A stretch of 64,000 bases of DNA, taken from NCBI GenBank assembly GCA_963706515.1, contig CAVPMW010000002.1:339950-403949 (forward strand). The letters run 5' to 3'. The DNA is from CAVPMW01 sp963706515. Lineage in GTDB: Bacteria > Chloroflexota > Anaerolineae > Anaerolineales > UBA4823. The translations under genes and the position numbers were made by a program. Below, piece by piece: positions 27,090 through 36,660 of this stretch. Under the pieces are notes generated by a model. The model was not told where the DNA came from and did no database searches. It saw only the letters and a program-made list of their open reading frames with translations. Each line of letters begins with the position of its first letter. The stretch's first letter is position 1.

Positions 27090-28732
27090 ATAACTTATTG
27101 GACATAAAAACACCTGCCGAAGCTCAAGCCTCCGGGTTAAGAGCGGATTTCACCCTGGAACATCAAGGATTGACTAACCTGCGTAAGGTCTATTGGAACC
27201 TGCCCGCAGAAGCTTTGTACGAGGAAGCTACTTTTCGCAACGAGGGCAAGATCACCCGCATGGGTCCGCTGGTCGTCCATACCGGTAAACACACTGCTCG
27301 CGCCGTGAACGATAAGGTGATCGTCCGTGAAGCGAGCACAGAAGGGGATATCTGGTGGGGCGAGTATAACCGGCCCTATAATCCCGCAAATTTTGACGAG
27401 CTTTTTTTACGATTGCAGGGCTACCTGCAAGGCAGGGATTTGTTCGTCCAGGATTGCTTTGCCGGCGCAGACCCCGCCTACCGTGTTCCGGTGCGTATCA
27501 TTACCGAGACCGCCTGGCACAGCCTGTTCGCCCGCAACATGTTTCTGCTGCCGCAAAATGCAGATGAATACCGGCGGCACGTCCCGGAGTTCACTGTACT
27601 GGCAGTCCCCTCCTTTCGCGCCGTGCCCCAGTTCGATGACTCCCCGAGCGATACGGTAATTGCTCTCAACTTTGCCGCCAAACTCTGCCTGGTGGTCCAC
27701 TCGGCTTACGCCGGGGAGATCAAGAAATCGATCTTTACCATCATGAATTATGTGCTGCCGCTCCAGGGCGTGTTGAGCATGCATTGTTCTGCGAATGTTG
27801 GCGCTGCGGGAGACGTTGCCTTATTTTTTGGCCTGTCGGGCACCGGTAAAACCACGCTCTCTGCCGATCCGGAGCGGAGCTTGATCGGGGATGATGAGCA
27901 TGGCTGGAGCGACGCGGGCATCTTCAACATCGAAGGCGGCTGTTATGCCAAGGTCATCGCCCTCTCGGCAGCCGCCGAGCCGCAGATCTACGCCTCTACC
28001 CACAAATTCGGCACGATCCTGGAAAACGTCGTCTACGATCCGGTTACCCGCCTCATCGCTCTCGACGACGATCGCATCACTGAGAACACGCGCGCTTCCT
28101 ATCCGCTCGAATATATCGACAATTCTTTGCCGGCTAAGATGGCCGGACATCCGAAGAATATCTTCTTGCTCACGTGCGATGCCTCAGGTGTGATGCCGCC
28201 CATAGCCCGCCTGAGCCCGGACCAGGCGTTATATCATTTCATCTCCGGCTACACCTCAAAAATCGCCGGGACGGAGATCGGCCTGGGTCGCGAGCCCGAG
28301 ATCACTTTCAGCACCTGTTTCGGGGGTCCGTTCATGGTGCATCACCCTGGCTTTTACGCCAGCTTGCTCAAACAGAAGATCGAGCGTTATGCGACTCGTT
28401 GCTGGCTGATCAATACCGGCTGGGTGGGCGGTCCGTACGGTGTGGGGAAGCGGATCAGCATCCAATATACGCGCCGCTTGCTTAACGCGGCGCTGTGTGA
28501 TGAGCTGCTCGACGTAGAGTATGTAAACGACCCGGTGTTTGGCTTCCAGGTTCCCCGGCGCTGTCCTGGCGTCCCGGAGAACATTCTGGACCCGGCCTCC
28601 TCCTGGACCAGCCGGGATGAGTACCTGAAGCGCTACCAGAGTCTGGCAGCGCGCTTTAGCGATAATTTCAAGAAGTACGCCGACCAGGTGACCTTCGAGC
28701 TGCACGGCGCGCCGGTTATTTCAAGTATTTAA
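27086..28732 (+). CDS. pckA: Phosphoenolpyruvate carboxykinase (ATP)
   Basis: 548 aa. Starts MNNLLDIKTPAEAQ; key motifs are GRDLFVQDCFAGADP, LHS-type SMHCSANVG, the kinase-1a P-loop GLSGTGKTTLSAD, the kinase-2 DDEHGW, and NTGWVGGPYGVGKRISI. It interconverts oxaloacetate + ATP and PEP + CO2. I chose the ATG at 27086, which overlaps the aminotransferase stop; the open frame extends far upstream only as shadow. The 3' end overlaps the convergent thrC gene by 17 bases. Confidence 0.96.
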   Translation: MNNLLDIKTPAEAQASGLRADFTLEHQGLTNLRKVYWNLPAEALYEEATFRNEGKITRMGPLVVHTGKHTARAVNDKVIVREASTEGDIWWGEYNRPYNPANFDELFLRLQGYLQGRDLFVQDCFAGADPAYRVPVRIITETAWHSLFARNMFLLPQNADEYRRHVPEFTVLAVPSFRAVPQFDDSPSDTVIALNFAAKLCLVVHSAYAGEIKKSIFTIMNYVLPLQGVLSMHCSANVGAAGDVALFFGLSGTGKTTLSADPERSLIGDDEHGWSDAGIFNIEGGCYAKVIALSAAAEPQIYASTHKFGTILENVVYDPVTRLIALDDDRITENTRASYPLEYIDNSLPAKMAGHPKNIFLLTCDASGVMPPIARLSPDQALYHFISGYTSKIAGTEIGLGREPEITFSTCFGGPFMVHHPGFYASLLKQKIERYATRCWLINTGWVGGPYGVGKRISIQYTRRLLNAALCDELLDVEYVNDPVFGFQVPRRCPGVPENILDPASSWTSRDEYLKRYQSLAARFSDNFKKYADQVTFELHGAPVISSI

Positions 28733-29878
28733 GGCCGCTGCCGGTATTAAAAACGACCACTTGCTCATCCCGAGCCAGCCAGCCTTGCGCCAGCAAGCCG
28801 GGCAGCGCGGCTATCGTCGCCGCGCCTTCCGGGCAGGCAAATATTCCCTCGCTCTGCGCCAGCCTTTTCTGCCACAAGTGTGATCTCATCATCGCTTACC
28901 GCAACAGCCGTCCCGTCCGTTTCCCGGATCGAGCGCAGGATCAGCCGGTCTGCGAAGCTCTTCGGCACGCGCAAGCCGCTGGCGATGGTGTGCGCATCCG
29001 TCCAAAACTCGCATGCCTCTGCCCCCAGCTCGAACGCCCGCACCACCGGCGCACAGCCCTCTGCCTGGACGGCGACCATGCGCGGCAGCCTGGAACTTTC
29101 CAGCCAGCCCAGGCTCGCCAGCTCGTGAAAGGCTTTGACCATCCCGACCAGCCCCGTCCCCCCTCCGGTCGGGTAGACGATCACATCCGGGAGCTGCCAG
29201 CCAAGCGCCTCGGCAATCTCGTATCCGAGGATCTTTTTTCCTTCGAGGCGGTAAGGCTCTTTGAACGTCGATAGGTCGAACCAGCCCCCCTCCTGGCTGC
29301 GGATTTGGGCGAACCGGGCTGCATCGCTGATCAGGCCTTCGACCAGCACGGTTTCGGTTGCCATCAGCTGGATCTCGGCGATATTTGCCGCAGGGGTATC
29401 TTTCGGTATATACACGGCGCACGGGATTCCGGCGCGGGCGGCGTAGGCAGCCAGCGCCCCGCCCGCGTTTCCCGCACTGGGGACGATCAAGCGCTCAGCC
29501 TTGAGCTCCCGCGCCCGCGAGACCGCCGCCGCCATGCCGCGCGCTTTGAATGTGCCGGTAGGGTTGAAGCTTTCTTCCTTGATCAGGAGATGTTCGAGAC
29601 CCAGCTGGCGACCTATCTCCGGTAGAGCCAGCAAGGGGGTATCGCCTTCTCCCAGGCTGACAATGTGGGCTGCGTCGCGCACTGGCAGCAGCTCGTGCCA
29701 GCGCCACATCCCGCACTCTCCCCTGGCGCAGGTCATCTCGATCGATTATCTTTCGAGCCTGGGTTAGATCATATTCGCACAGGAGCGGCGCGGAACAGGC
29801 AGGACAATAGGTCTGCAAGATCTCAGCCGAGTATTCGGTACCGCATTCAGAGCATTTCAGCTGAGTCAGGCAGCTCAT
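28716..29878 (-). CDS. thrC: Threonine synthase, two frameshifts
   Basis: An N-terminal zinc-ribbon (CSECG...YCPAC, residues 9-30) is followed by the PLP-dependent fold: LGEGDTPLL, EESFNPTGTFKARGM (PLP Lys in the family's SFKDRG position), SAGNAGGALAAYAARAG and YPTGGGTGLVGMV. The frame breaks near 29,725, between the ribbon and WRWHELLPV, and again near 28,866 where LVAEK should run LAQSEGIFACPEGAATIAAL and end VVFNTGSGLKYLK at the TAA 28718-28716. It converts O-phosphohomoserine to threonine. It lies 3 bases after a small membrane protein gene, downstream of hflX. Confidence 0.9.
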
Positions 29879-29881
29879 CGA

Positions 29882-30121
29882 TTAGAGCGCCCAGGCCAGT
29901 AAAAAACCGATGATCGCCAGGATCAGCCCGAGCTGCAGCAACAAATTCGTGGTCGCCAGCCAGCTTTGCGGTGCGACCAGGCTGACGACCAGGTTGATCA
30001 GGATGAGCAGCAAGCCCAGCATTGGAAGCAGGCCTTTGCGCTGAGCGAAGAACTCAGATAAGTGGTCGAGCAGCTTATTCAACCCAGTCACTGTGTCGCC
30101 GGCCTCCTCATCATCATCCAA
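29882..30121 (-). CDS. Small two-TM membrane protein, 79 aa
   Basis: An acidic N-terminus (MDDDEEAGD) and an amphipathic stretch are followed by two hydrophobic segments (about 34-52 and 60-78). Not recognised. It lies 10 bases after hflX and 3 bases before thrC on the same strand, so it is part of that operon. Confidence 0.75.
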   Translation of the reverse strand: MDDDEEAGDTVTGLNKLLDHLSEFFAQRKGLLPMLGLLLILINLVVSLVAPQSWLATTNLLLQLGLILAIIGFLLAWAL

Positions 30122-30131
30122 ATCATTGGTA

Positions 30132-31474
30132 TCATCGTCTGGCTGCGATCGGCTGGTCCAGGCGGGTGAACGGCTTGAAGCGCGCCAGCAGCCTGCCGGG
30201 CAAGCGACCGCGGATCAGCACGCCACCCCGCACGTGATCGAGCTGCTCGACCTGCCCGTATTCGTGGAATGCGGAGATCAACGCGCCTTCCTGGTAGGGC
30301 AAGTACACTGTGATGGGCGAGTACATCTCGAACAGCAGCCCGGCAACCCTTACCAGCAGCTCGTTGATGCCCATCCCGGTAAGCGCCGATATGGCGACCG
30401 CATTCTGGAATCCCTCTAATAATTGGTTCGCCTTTTCGGGTTCAGGCAGCATATCGGTTTTGTTGAGCACCGTGAGCACCGGGATATGGTCCGCCTGGAT
30501 CTCCGCCAGGGTTTCCAGCACTGCCTGGGCCTGCTCTTCGGCGTAAGGATGGGTGATGTCGATGATGTGCAGCAGTAAGTCTGCTTCGGCAATTTCTTCG
30601 AGCGTCGCGCGGAAGGCGGCCACCAGCTCGGTGGGCAGCTTCTGGATGAAACCCACCGTATCGGTAAACAAAGCCAGGTGACCATCGGGCAGCTCGACCC
30701 GCCGGGTTGTGGGGTCTAATGTGGCAAATAACTGGTCTGCGACGTAAACGTCTGCGGCGGTAAGCTGGTTGAGCAAGGTCGATTTGCCTGCGTTGGTGTA
30801 GCCGACCAGAGCGACCACCGGGATGCGCGACCTCTTCCGCCGTAAGCGGTACTGCATGCGGTGGACGCGTACTTTTTCCAGGTCTTGCTTCAAGTGGTCG
30901 ATCCGCCGGCGGACTTCGCGGCGGTCTACCTCGAGCTGGGTTTCGCCGGGGCCGCGCAGCCCCACGCCCCCGACCCCGCCTGCCCGTCCTCCACCGCCGC
31001 CAGCCTGCCGCGCCAGGTGCGTCCACGCCCGGGTCAGGCGCGGCAGCCGGTATTCGTACTGCGCCAGCTCGACCTGCAGCGCGCCTTCGCGGGTGTGCGC
31101 GTGCTGCGCAAAAATGTCCAGGATCAGGGCCGTCCTATCGAGTATGCGCACCTTTTCCGTAAATATGTTCTCCAGCCCACGCAGATGGCGGGGGGACAGC
31201 TCATCGTCGAACAGGATGACTTCCGCCTGTACCTCCTCCGCAAGGGAGCGCACTTCTTGGACTTTACCAGGACCGATAAATGTTTGGGAATTCGGGTGTT
31301 CGAGCTTTTGGGTTGCCAGCCCAACCACCTCCAGACCGGCAGTGTCTGCAAGCAGCGCCAGCTCGGAGAGGGAGGCTTTCAACGGCAGCAGGTTATCCGC
31401 GCCGTTGATCTCGACGCCCACCAGGAATACCCGCTCGCGGGATGGCTGGTCAGCTCAGGTTCTTTCTTTGCCAT
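30132..31474 (-). CDS. hflX: GTPase HflX, frameshift near the N-terminus
   Basis: An N-terminal nucleotide-binding domain (PGKVQEVRSL, ILFDDELSPRHLRGLEN), a Gly-rich linker (GGGGGRAGGVGGVGLRGPGE) with TQLE, and a GTPase domain: G1 GYTNAGKSTLLN, G3 DTVGF, G4 NKTD. It binds 50S subunits and rescues stalled ribosomes in the family. The best start is ATG 31474 (MAKKEPELTS) with GGAG upstream; a base is out of register near 31,440, after which PSRERVFLVGVEING follows. It lies 17 bases after the histidine kinase gene. Confidence 0.93.
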
Positions 31475-31491
31475 CGCCGTCGCTCCGCAAA

Positions 31492-32718
31492 TTATCCGGG
31501 TTGGGCATTCAGACCTTCAAACAGCTTGGCGATCCGTTCGTCGCTTGCCTCTTTGCGCAGTGGGATTAAGACGTGGAATACCGATCCCGGGCAGTTTACC
31601 TCGTCGTATGCTTCCGATTCAACCCAGATTGCGCCTCCGTGGGCTTCAATGATCCCTTTGGTAATCGGCAATCCTAATCCGGGACCTCCGCCTTTGTATT
31701 TCGTCTTACCCGAGGAATGCAGCGAGACGTTTCCGATCCGCCCAAATTTTTCGAATATGGCGAGCTGGTTTTCAGGATCGATACCGATGCCGGTATCCTC
31801 CAGGGTGATTTCGAGAAATCCAGGAAGCTTGCGTCCGCCGATAATGATTTTGCCCCCATCCGGCGTAAATTTGATCGCATTCGAATAAAGGTTGCGGAAC
31901 GCCTGGTACAGGCGTTCGCTATCGCCATAAAACATCTCGTCGTAACCAGGAAAAGAGTTCACGACGACGGTCTGATCGCGCTCGTGGACGATCGGCTCGT
32001 ACTCGTGCACGACCACGTCGACGATGCGGTTCATCCATATCGGCTGGAAGTTTAATGAAAGTAAATTATTATCGATCATCGAGATATCGATCATATCATC
32101 GATGATCTCTTTAAGCCGCCGTGTGCCGTTATCCATTCCCTTCATGAGAATGATCGCCATGGATTCCTGGTCTTGCTCGGGCATTCTCTCGCGCAGCATC
32201 GACATATATCCTTCAATGAGGGTAAGCGGGGTCTTTAATTCATGCGCAGCGATGGCGATAAAGTCGGATTTGCTTTTATCCAGCCGCTCGAGAGCCGTTT
32301 TCGTTTCTTGCAGCTCGCGCGAAACGCTCTCGATCTTTAATTCGGTTTCTTTTTTGCTGGTGAATTCAAACGCATAGGTGAAAACCGGTAGGATCGCCCC
32401 CACCACCGCCAATCCGTCCGTGCTATCCAGGGATTGGTCGCACACCTCATACATCGAAAGGAGCATCTCCGCCAGGATCGGCGGGAGGCTGGATGCGCTT
32501 TGCTCCAGCTCAGACTGCGTACGTGCCGGCGCCCAATCTGCGAGGATCAGGTCCAGCCAGTGCGGGTCCCCGGTAATCACTGCCTGGAGCAGCTGGTCGT
32601 AGAATAATCCCAGCTCCTGTTCCAGCGTCCGGCGGACCTCGACGCCGCGCGCTAACCGGTTGGCGATAGCGATCAGCCAGGCAGGGCGGATTTTCTCCAA
32701 TGAATCGATGACATTCAT
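31492..32718 (-). CDS. Sensor histidine kinase (soluble, no TM)
   Basis: 408 aa. An N-terminal helical region of about 130 residues resembling RsbR/N-type helical sensors is followed by a coiled coil, then the HisKA dimerisation domain with the phospho-accepting His in AAHELKTPLTLIEGY near residue 158, and a HATPase_c domain: N box NAIKFTPDGG, G1 DTGIGI, F box FEKFGR and G2 GGPGLGLPITKG. There is no signal or membrane segment, so it probably senses a cytoplasmic cue. No response regulator is adjacent. Confidence 0.88.
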   Translation of the reverse strand: MNVIDSLEKIRPAWLIAIANRLARGVEVRRTLEQELGLFYDQLLQAVITGDPHWLDLILADWAPARTQSELEQSASSLPPILAEMLLSMYEVCDQSLDSTDGLAVVGAILPVFTYAFEFTSKKETELKIESVSRELQETKTALERLDKSKSDFIAIAAHELKTPLTLIEGYMSMLRERMPEQDQESMAIILMKGMDNGTRRLKEIIDDMIDISMIDNNLLSLNFQPIWMNRIVDVVVHEYEPIVHERDQTVVVNSFPGYDEMFYGDSERLYQAFRNLYSNAIKFTPDGGKIIIGGRKLPGFLEITLEDTGIGIDPENQLAIFEKFGRIGNVSLHSSGKTKYKGGGPGLGLPITKGIIEAHGGAIWVESEAYDEVNCPGSVFHVLIPLRKEASDERIAKLFEGLNAQPG

Positions 32719-32790
32719 ACTTCACGACAAGTTTAAGCGAGATTATTCAATTTGGCTACGGTCAAAGACAGCCTATCGCCTACCAATTTC

Positions 32791-33757
32791 TTAAGGTATG
32801 AATTTTTGTTTCAGCCAGGCAAGCATCGTATCCCCGACCGCTTGCAAGCTCTCCGTTGAGAGCTTGTCTTCAGTATCAGCCGTCGTGTGCCAGTACGGAT
32901 AATTGAAATCGATGACATCCACGGCAGGAATCCCTTTCTGTAAAAATGGGGTGTGGTCGTCGATCATGCTAAATTTGGGTTCGGGAATAAATCTCTTCTC
33001 ATAACCCAGCTGACCGGCGATCGTCCAGATCTCATTGACCAGGGCTTTGTTTGAATTTCTTTCGATATAGATTTGCTGGTCGGCATCCCCGATCATATCC
33101 AGGATCACCGCGGCGTCTGGTTTCTCCTGCAGGCTCTCCACGAATGCGCACGATCCGAAAAGCCAATCCCAGCCAGGTATCTCTCCATTATCTTCTGCAT
33201 CGAAGAAAACCAGCCAAATCTGACCTTTCCCTCCATTTTTGAGGTCGAGTACGTTGGGGATTACCCGCGCCAGCTCCGTCAGGACCGCCACGCCTGACGC
33301 GCCGTCGTTCGCTCCTGGGACAGGCGTCGTGCGTTTTTGCGGGTCAGGGTCCTGGTCAGCCCAAAGCCGTGAATTGTAATGAGCGCCCAGGATAATCCAT
33401 GGGCTCCCACTCCCTATTTTCCCGATGATATTGTGCACTGGTTTTCCCTGCCACTCTACCTGCTGCGATTGAACCTCCCAGCCGTTATCCTTTAATATCC
33501 CTTCCATCCAGGCAACAACCTGGTCGTGAGCCTGGCTGTCCGGAATGCGCGGCCCAAAAGAGAGCTGCTCATGCGCGTCGGTTAATGCCTCCCTCCCGTC
33601 AAAATAGAAGCTTCTTCTCGACGGTTGCAGTCGACCTGGGGACTTTAATGACCACCGGTCGTTTGGAAACGAAATAATTGAAAGGGATAACCGCCAGTGG
33701 AATGATAATAAGAATAGTGATTACCGTTATTATGGCTATACGCAGTTTACTCGTCAT
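32791..33757 (-). CDS. M28-family zinc peptidase, membrane-anchored, frameshift near 33,625
   Basis: An N-terminal TM anchor (MTSKLRIAIITVITILIIIP, residues 1-20) precedes the peptidase. After a break near 33,625 the frame continues RSFYFDGREALTDAHEQ and GPRIPDSQAHDQVV. Zinc ligands typical of M28 are seen: His in GAHYNSR, Asp in GANDGASG, Glu-Asp in FDAEDNG, Asp in LDMIGD and His in YWHTTAD. The closest described relatives by motif layout are glutaminyl-cyclase/aminopeptidase-type M28 proteins. The start ATG overlaps the stop of a small upstream frame (ATGA). Confidence 0.85.
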
Positions 33758-34062
33758 TTATTTTCCATTTCCCTGGTGTTTATCACTTCGTATGTCGGAC
33801 CTGAATCGTTGAAACATCCAGCGCCTTTCGCCTGACCCCCAATTGTACCAATAAGAAAGGATGGGCTGCACCGTCCATCCGGCGCTTTCCGATCCGGGTT
33901 GTACTCCGGGACCTGAGAATAACGCATCCAATCCCAGAAATGGGTAGTATAATCAGGTGCAGTGAAGCGCCAGTAAATTGGCCTTTTAGTGTCGAATTTG
34001 ATATTGTAGATTGCTACCGGCTTGGATTGAGAATCAGTTTCACGCAAGAATGGAGTAAACAT
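33754..34062 (-). CDS. Possible small gene, about 100 aa, unknown
   Basis: The reverse frame has coding-like composition (IKFDTKRPIYWRFTAPDY, then RYSQVPEYNPDRKAPDGRCS) and ends in TGA overlapping the M28 start as ATGA, which suggests translational coupling. Its candidate ATG at 34062 would sit on top of the tatA start on the other strand, which is odd, so the true 5' end may be displaced by an indel. Not recognised. Confidence 0.4.
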   Translation of the reverse strand: MFTPFLRETDSQSKPVAIYNIKFDTKRPIYWRFTAPDYTTHFWDWMRYSQVPEYNPDRKAPDGRCSPSFLIGTIGGQAKGAGCFNDSGPTYEVINTREMENK

Positions 34063-34276
34063 GTTAGGAGGATTGGGAGCACCCGAGCTTATTATTATCC
34101 TGATCATTGTAGTGTTAATCTTCGGGGTAGGCAGGATCAGTAAGATATCCGGTGAGCTGGGATCAGGAATTCGGGCTTTTAGAGAAGGCTTGAACGGGGA
34201 CAAGGATAAAGATAAAGACGCCGCTAAGGCTAAAGAAGGGGAGACACCAGCCGATTCCGAACAGCTGCCGAAATGA
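34061..34276 (+). CDS. tatA: Sec-independent translocase subunit TatA/E
   Basis: 71 aa. A short N-terminal TM segment (GAPELIIILIIVVLIFG, residues 6-22) with the family's Glu9 is followed by VGRISKISGELGSGIRAFREG amphipathic helix features and a charged Lys/Asp tail. It forms the protein-conducting part of the Tat pathway. GGAG precedes ATG 34061. TatB/TatC are not in the window. Confidence 0.9.
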   Translation: MLGGLGAPELIIILIIVVLIFGVGRISKISGELGSGIRAFREGLNGDKDKDKDAAKAKEGETPADSEQLPK

Positions 34277-34392
34277 CCTTACGCACGTCTGACGGATATC
34301 ACCAGTGCTGATGGTACTGTATTCACGCCTGGCAATCGCCGTCTCCGGATGACTGGGGGCGGCTTTTAATATCTCCAGCGGGTGAACATTTT

Positions 34393-35482
34393 ATGAAACG
34401 ATACCTCATTGCCGTATTAATCTTGCTCGTCGTCTCACTTCAGACGCTATTTGCAGCTGGCGGTGGTCAGGCGCAGCAGCCGGTCGCAAAGGCAATCTTC
34501 TTTTATAGCCCATCCTGTCCTCATTGTGAGACGGTGATGAACGATGTAATTCCCTCGCTTGATTGGTAAGTATAAGTCCCAGCTCGAAATCGCCGGGGTG
34601 GATGTGAGCAAGCAAGCCGGCCAAAACCTTTACCAGCAGGCAGTCCAAAAATACCAGATTTCGCAAGAGCGCCAGGGAGTGCCGCTCCTTGTCATTGGAT
34701 CCACGATACTGGTCGGCGACCAGGAAATCCCGGACCAGCTCCCGGGACTGATCGACAAGGCATTGGCATCCGGTGGGCTGGATTGGCCGGATATCCCCGG
34801 ACTACAGGAGATGATGCAGTCGGAACCATCTCCAGCTACAGCCATTGCCGTTGCCGAACAGACCTCGGTCAGCAGCGGGAGACCGGCATTCATCGAGCGT
34901 TTCAACCACGATGTCACCGGCAACAGCCTGGCGACGATTGTCCTGATTGGAATGTTGGTCAGTGTCGTCATCTTGGCCTACGATTTTATCCAGGGAAATA
35001 TCCCATCCACGAAAAAATTTCCTGGCTGGCTTATCCCCCTCCTTGCATTTATTGGGATTGGGATTTCCTTCTATCTCACCTATGTCGAGGTCACCCACAG
35101 CACGGCGATCTGTGGTCCCATCGGGAACTGCAACAGTGTGCAGCAAAGCCCATACGCCCGTTTGTTCGGTGTTCTTCCGGTTGGAGTCCTGGGCGCTATC
35201 GGATACGCAGTGCTCTTGATCCTCTGGCTGGTTGCCCGCCTGGGTCCTGAGAAGTGGAAGCGCTACGCGATCTTATTGATGTGGGCTGGAGCATGGTTCG
35301 GAATCATGTTTTCGATTTATCTGACGTTCCTCGAGCCGTTCGTAATAGGCTCAGCCTGTATCTGGTGCATCAGCTCAGCGATCGTTATGACTTTGTTTCT
35401 CTGGCTTATCACCCCATACGGTATGGAAGCCCTTGGTATGGCAGATGACGAAGCCGGCGAGCTCCCTTCACCGGCGGATTAA
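34393..35482 (+). CDS. Thioredoxin-like/VKOR fusion protein, frameshift near 34,562
   Basis: A signal/anchor (1-21) precedes a thioredoxin-like domain with the CPHC redox motif in FFYSPSCPHCETV; the frame then breaks near 34,562 and resumes IGKYKSQLEIAGVDVSKQAG. The C-terminal VKOR domain has four or more TM helices, the loop CGPIGNCNSV and the CIWC redox pair. Such proteins re-oxidise a disulfide-forming partner using quinone, so this one likely drives disulfide formation in exported proteins. It lies 116 bases after tatA; that gap holds nothing recognisable. Confidence 0.88.
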
Positions 35483-35510
35483 TGCTTCCGCCGTAGGTGT
35501 ATCCTAATCG

Positions 35511-35855
35511 ATGCATGAATTACCGGTGACTGAAAGTGTACTGGAGATTGCTTTACGCCATGCGAAAGGGGCCGGCGCCGAACGGATCACAAATATTTAT
35601 CTGGTAATTGGTCAATTATCTTCAATCGTTGACGATTCCATACAATTTTACTGGGATATTGTTTCCAAGGATTCTCTGGCACAAGGTGCAAAGCTTCATT
35701 TCAGGCGGATTCCGACGGAGATCGAATGTCTGGACTGTCACCATCTTTATCAGCCCGGTAGAGAGCTTGCCTGCTGCCCCAATTGCGGGAGCTGCCAGGT
35801 AAAAGTCATTAAAGGCGAAGAATTTTATCTGGAAGCAATCGACATCGAGCCATAA
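35511..35855 (+). CDS. hypA: Hydrogenase nickel insertion protein HypA
   Basis: 114 aa. Starts MHELPVTESVLEIALRHA with the Ni-binding His2. The zinc finger is the pair CLDC and CPNC (about residues 73-94). It delivers nickel to [NiFe] hydrogenase with HypB. It is the first gene of a hypA-B-F-C-D-E run. Confidence 0.94.
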   Translation: MHELPVTESVLEIALRHAKGAGAERITNIYLVIGQLSSIVDDSIQFYWDIVSKDSLAQGAKLHFRRIPTEIECLDCHHLYQPGRELACCPNCGSCQVKVIKGEEFYLEAIDIEP

Positions 35856-35878
35856 ATATTTTTAATAAAGGTAAATGA

Positions 35879-36550
35879 ATGGTACAAAAATTAGTGGTAG
35901 TCGAGCAGGTATTAAGTGCAAATGACCGTGTGGCTGAAAATAACCGCCAGTATTTCGACCGGCATGCCGTCTTTGCCATTAACATACTTGCTTCCCCTGG
36001 CGCGGGAAAAACCTCATTGATCGAAAAAACCGTGCAGATGCTTGCCGGGCAGCTGCGCATTGCGGTGATCGATGGCGACATCGCCACCAGCCTCGATGCC
36101 GATCGCGCGGCTGCAGCTGGCGCTTCAGCCGTACAAATCAATACAGGCGGAGAGTGCCACCTGGATGCGCCGATGGTCGCCGGGGCTTTGCCTCAGCTCG
36201 ACCTGGGGAAAACAGACCTGTTAATCGTAGAAAACGTGGGTAATTTAGTGTGCCCGGCGAACTTCTCTTTGGGCACCCATCAGAGCGTGCTGATTGCCTC
36301 GGTGCCCGAAGGCGATGATAAACCCTACAAATATCCGGGTACGTATCGCGGAGTGAACGCTCTGGTGATCAATAAAATTGACTTGCTCCCATACGTTACA
36401 TTCAACATGGATTACTTCCGCCAGGGAGTTGAGATATTAAACCCGGGTCTGGTCACGTTCCCGCTTTCCTGCCGGACTGGTGAAGGTTTGGATTCCTGGA
36501 TCCAATGGCTGCAGCAAACTACCCTCCAATTCCAGGAGCAAATCCGCTAA
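35879..36550 (+). CDS. hypB: Hydrogenase accessory GTPase HypB
   Basis: 223 aa. The P-loop is LASPGAGKTSLIE, with DGDIATSLDADR, ECHLDAPM, ENVGNLVCPA (metal-binding Cys) and NKIDLLPY following. It lacks the His-rich nickel-storage N-terminus found in some HypB proteins. GTP hydrolysis drives nickel insertion. Confidence 0.94.
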   Translation: MVQKLVVVEQVLSANDRVAENNRQYFDRHAVFAINILASPGAGKTSLIEKTVQMLAGQLRIAVIDGDIATSLDADRAAAAGASAVQINTGGECHLDAPMVAGALPQLDLGKTDLLIVENVGNLVCPANFSLGTHQSVLIASVPEGDDKPYKYPGTYRGVNALVINKIDLLPYVTFNMDYFRQGVEILNPGLVTFPLSCRTGEGLDSWIQWLQQTTLQFQEQIR

Positions 36551-36660
36551 ATACAGTCAAATAATAATTGCCAGGTAGCAAATAGGACCCGAGCTTGATA
36601 TTTAATCGGCAACGTAACAGAATATAATTGACTGTACTTAGAGAATTGGCTGAATCAAAA

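Noticed and set aside
36551..36660. A promoter between hypB and hypF
   Set aside because: TATAAT is present but no -35 at a proper distance; mentioned only as a possibility under hypF.
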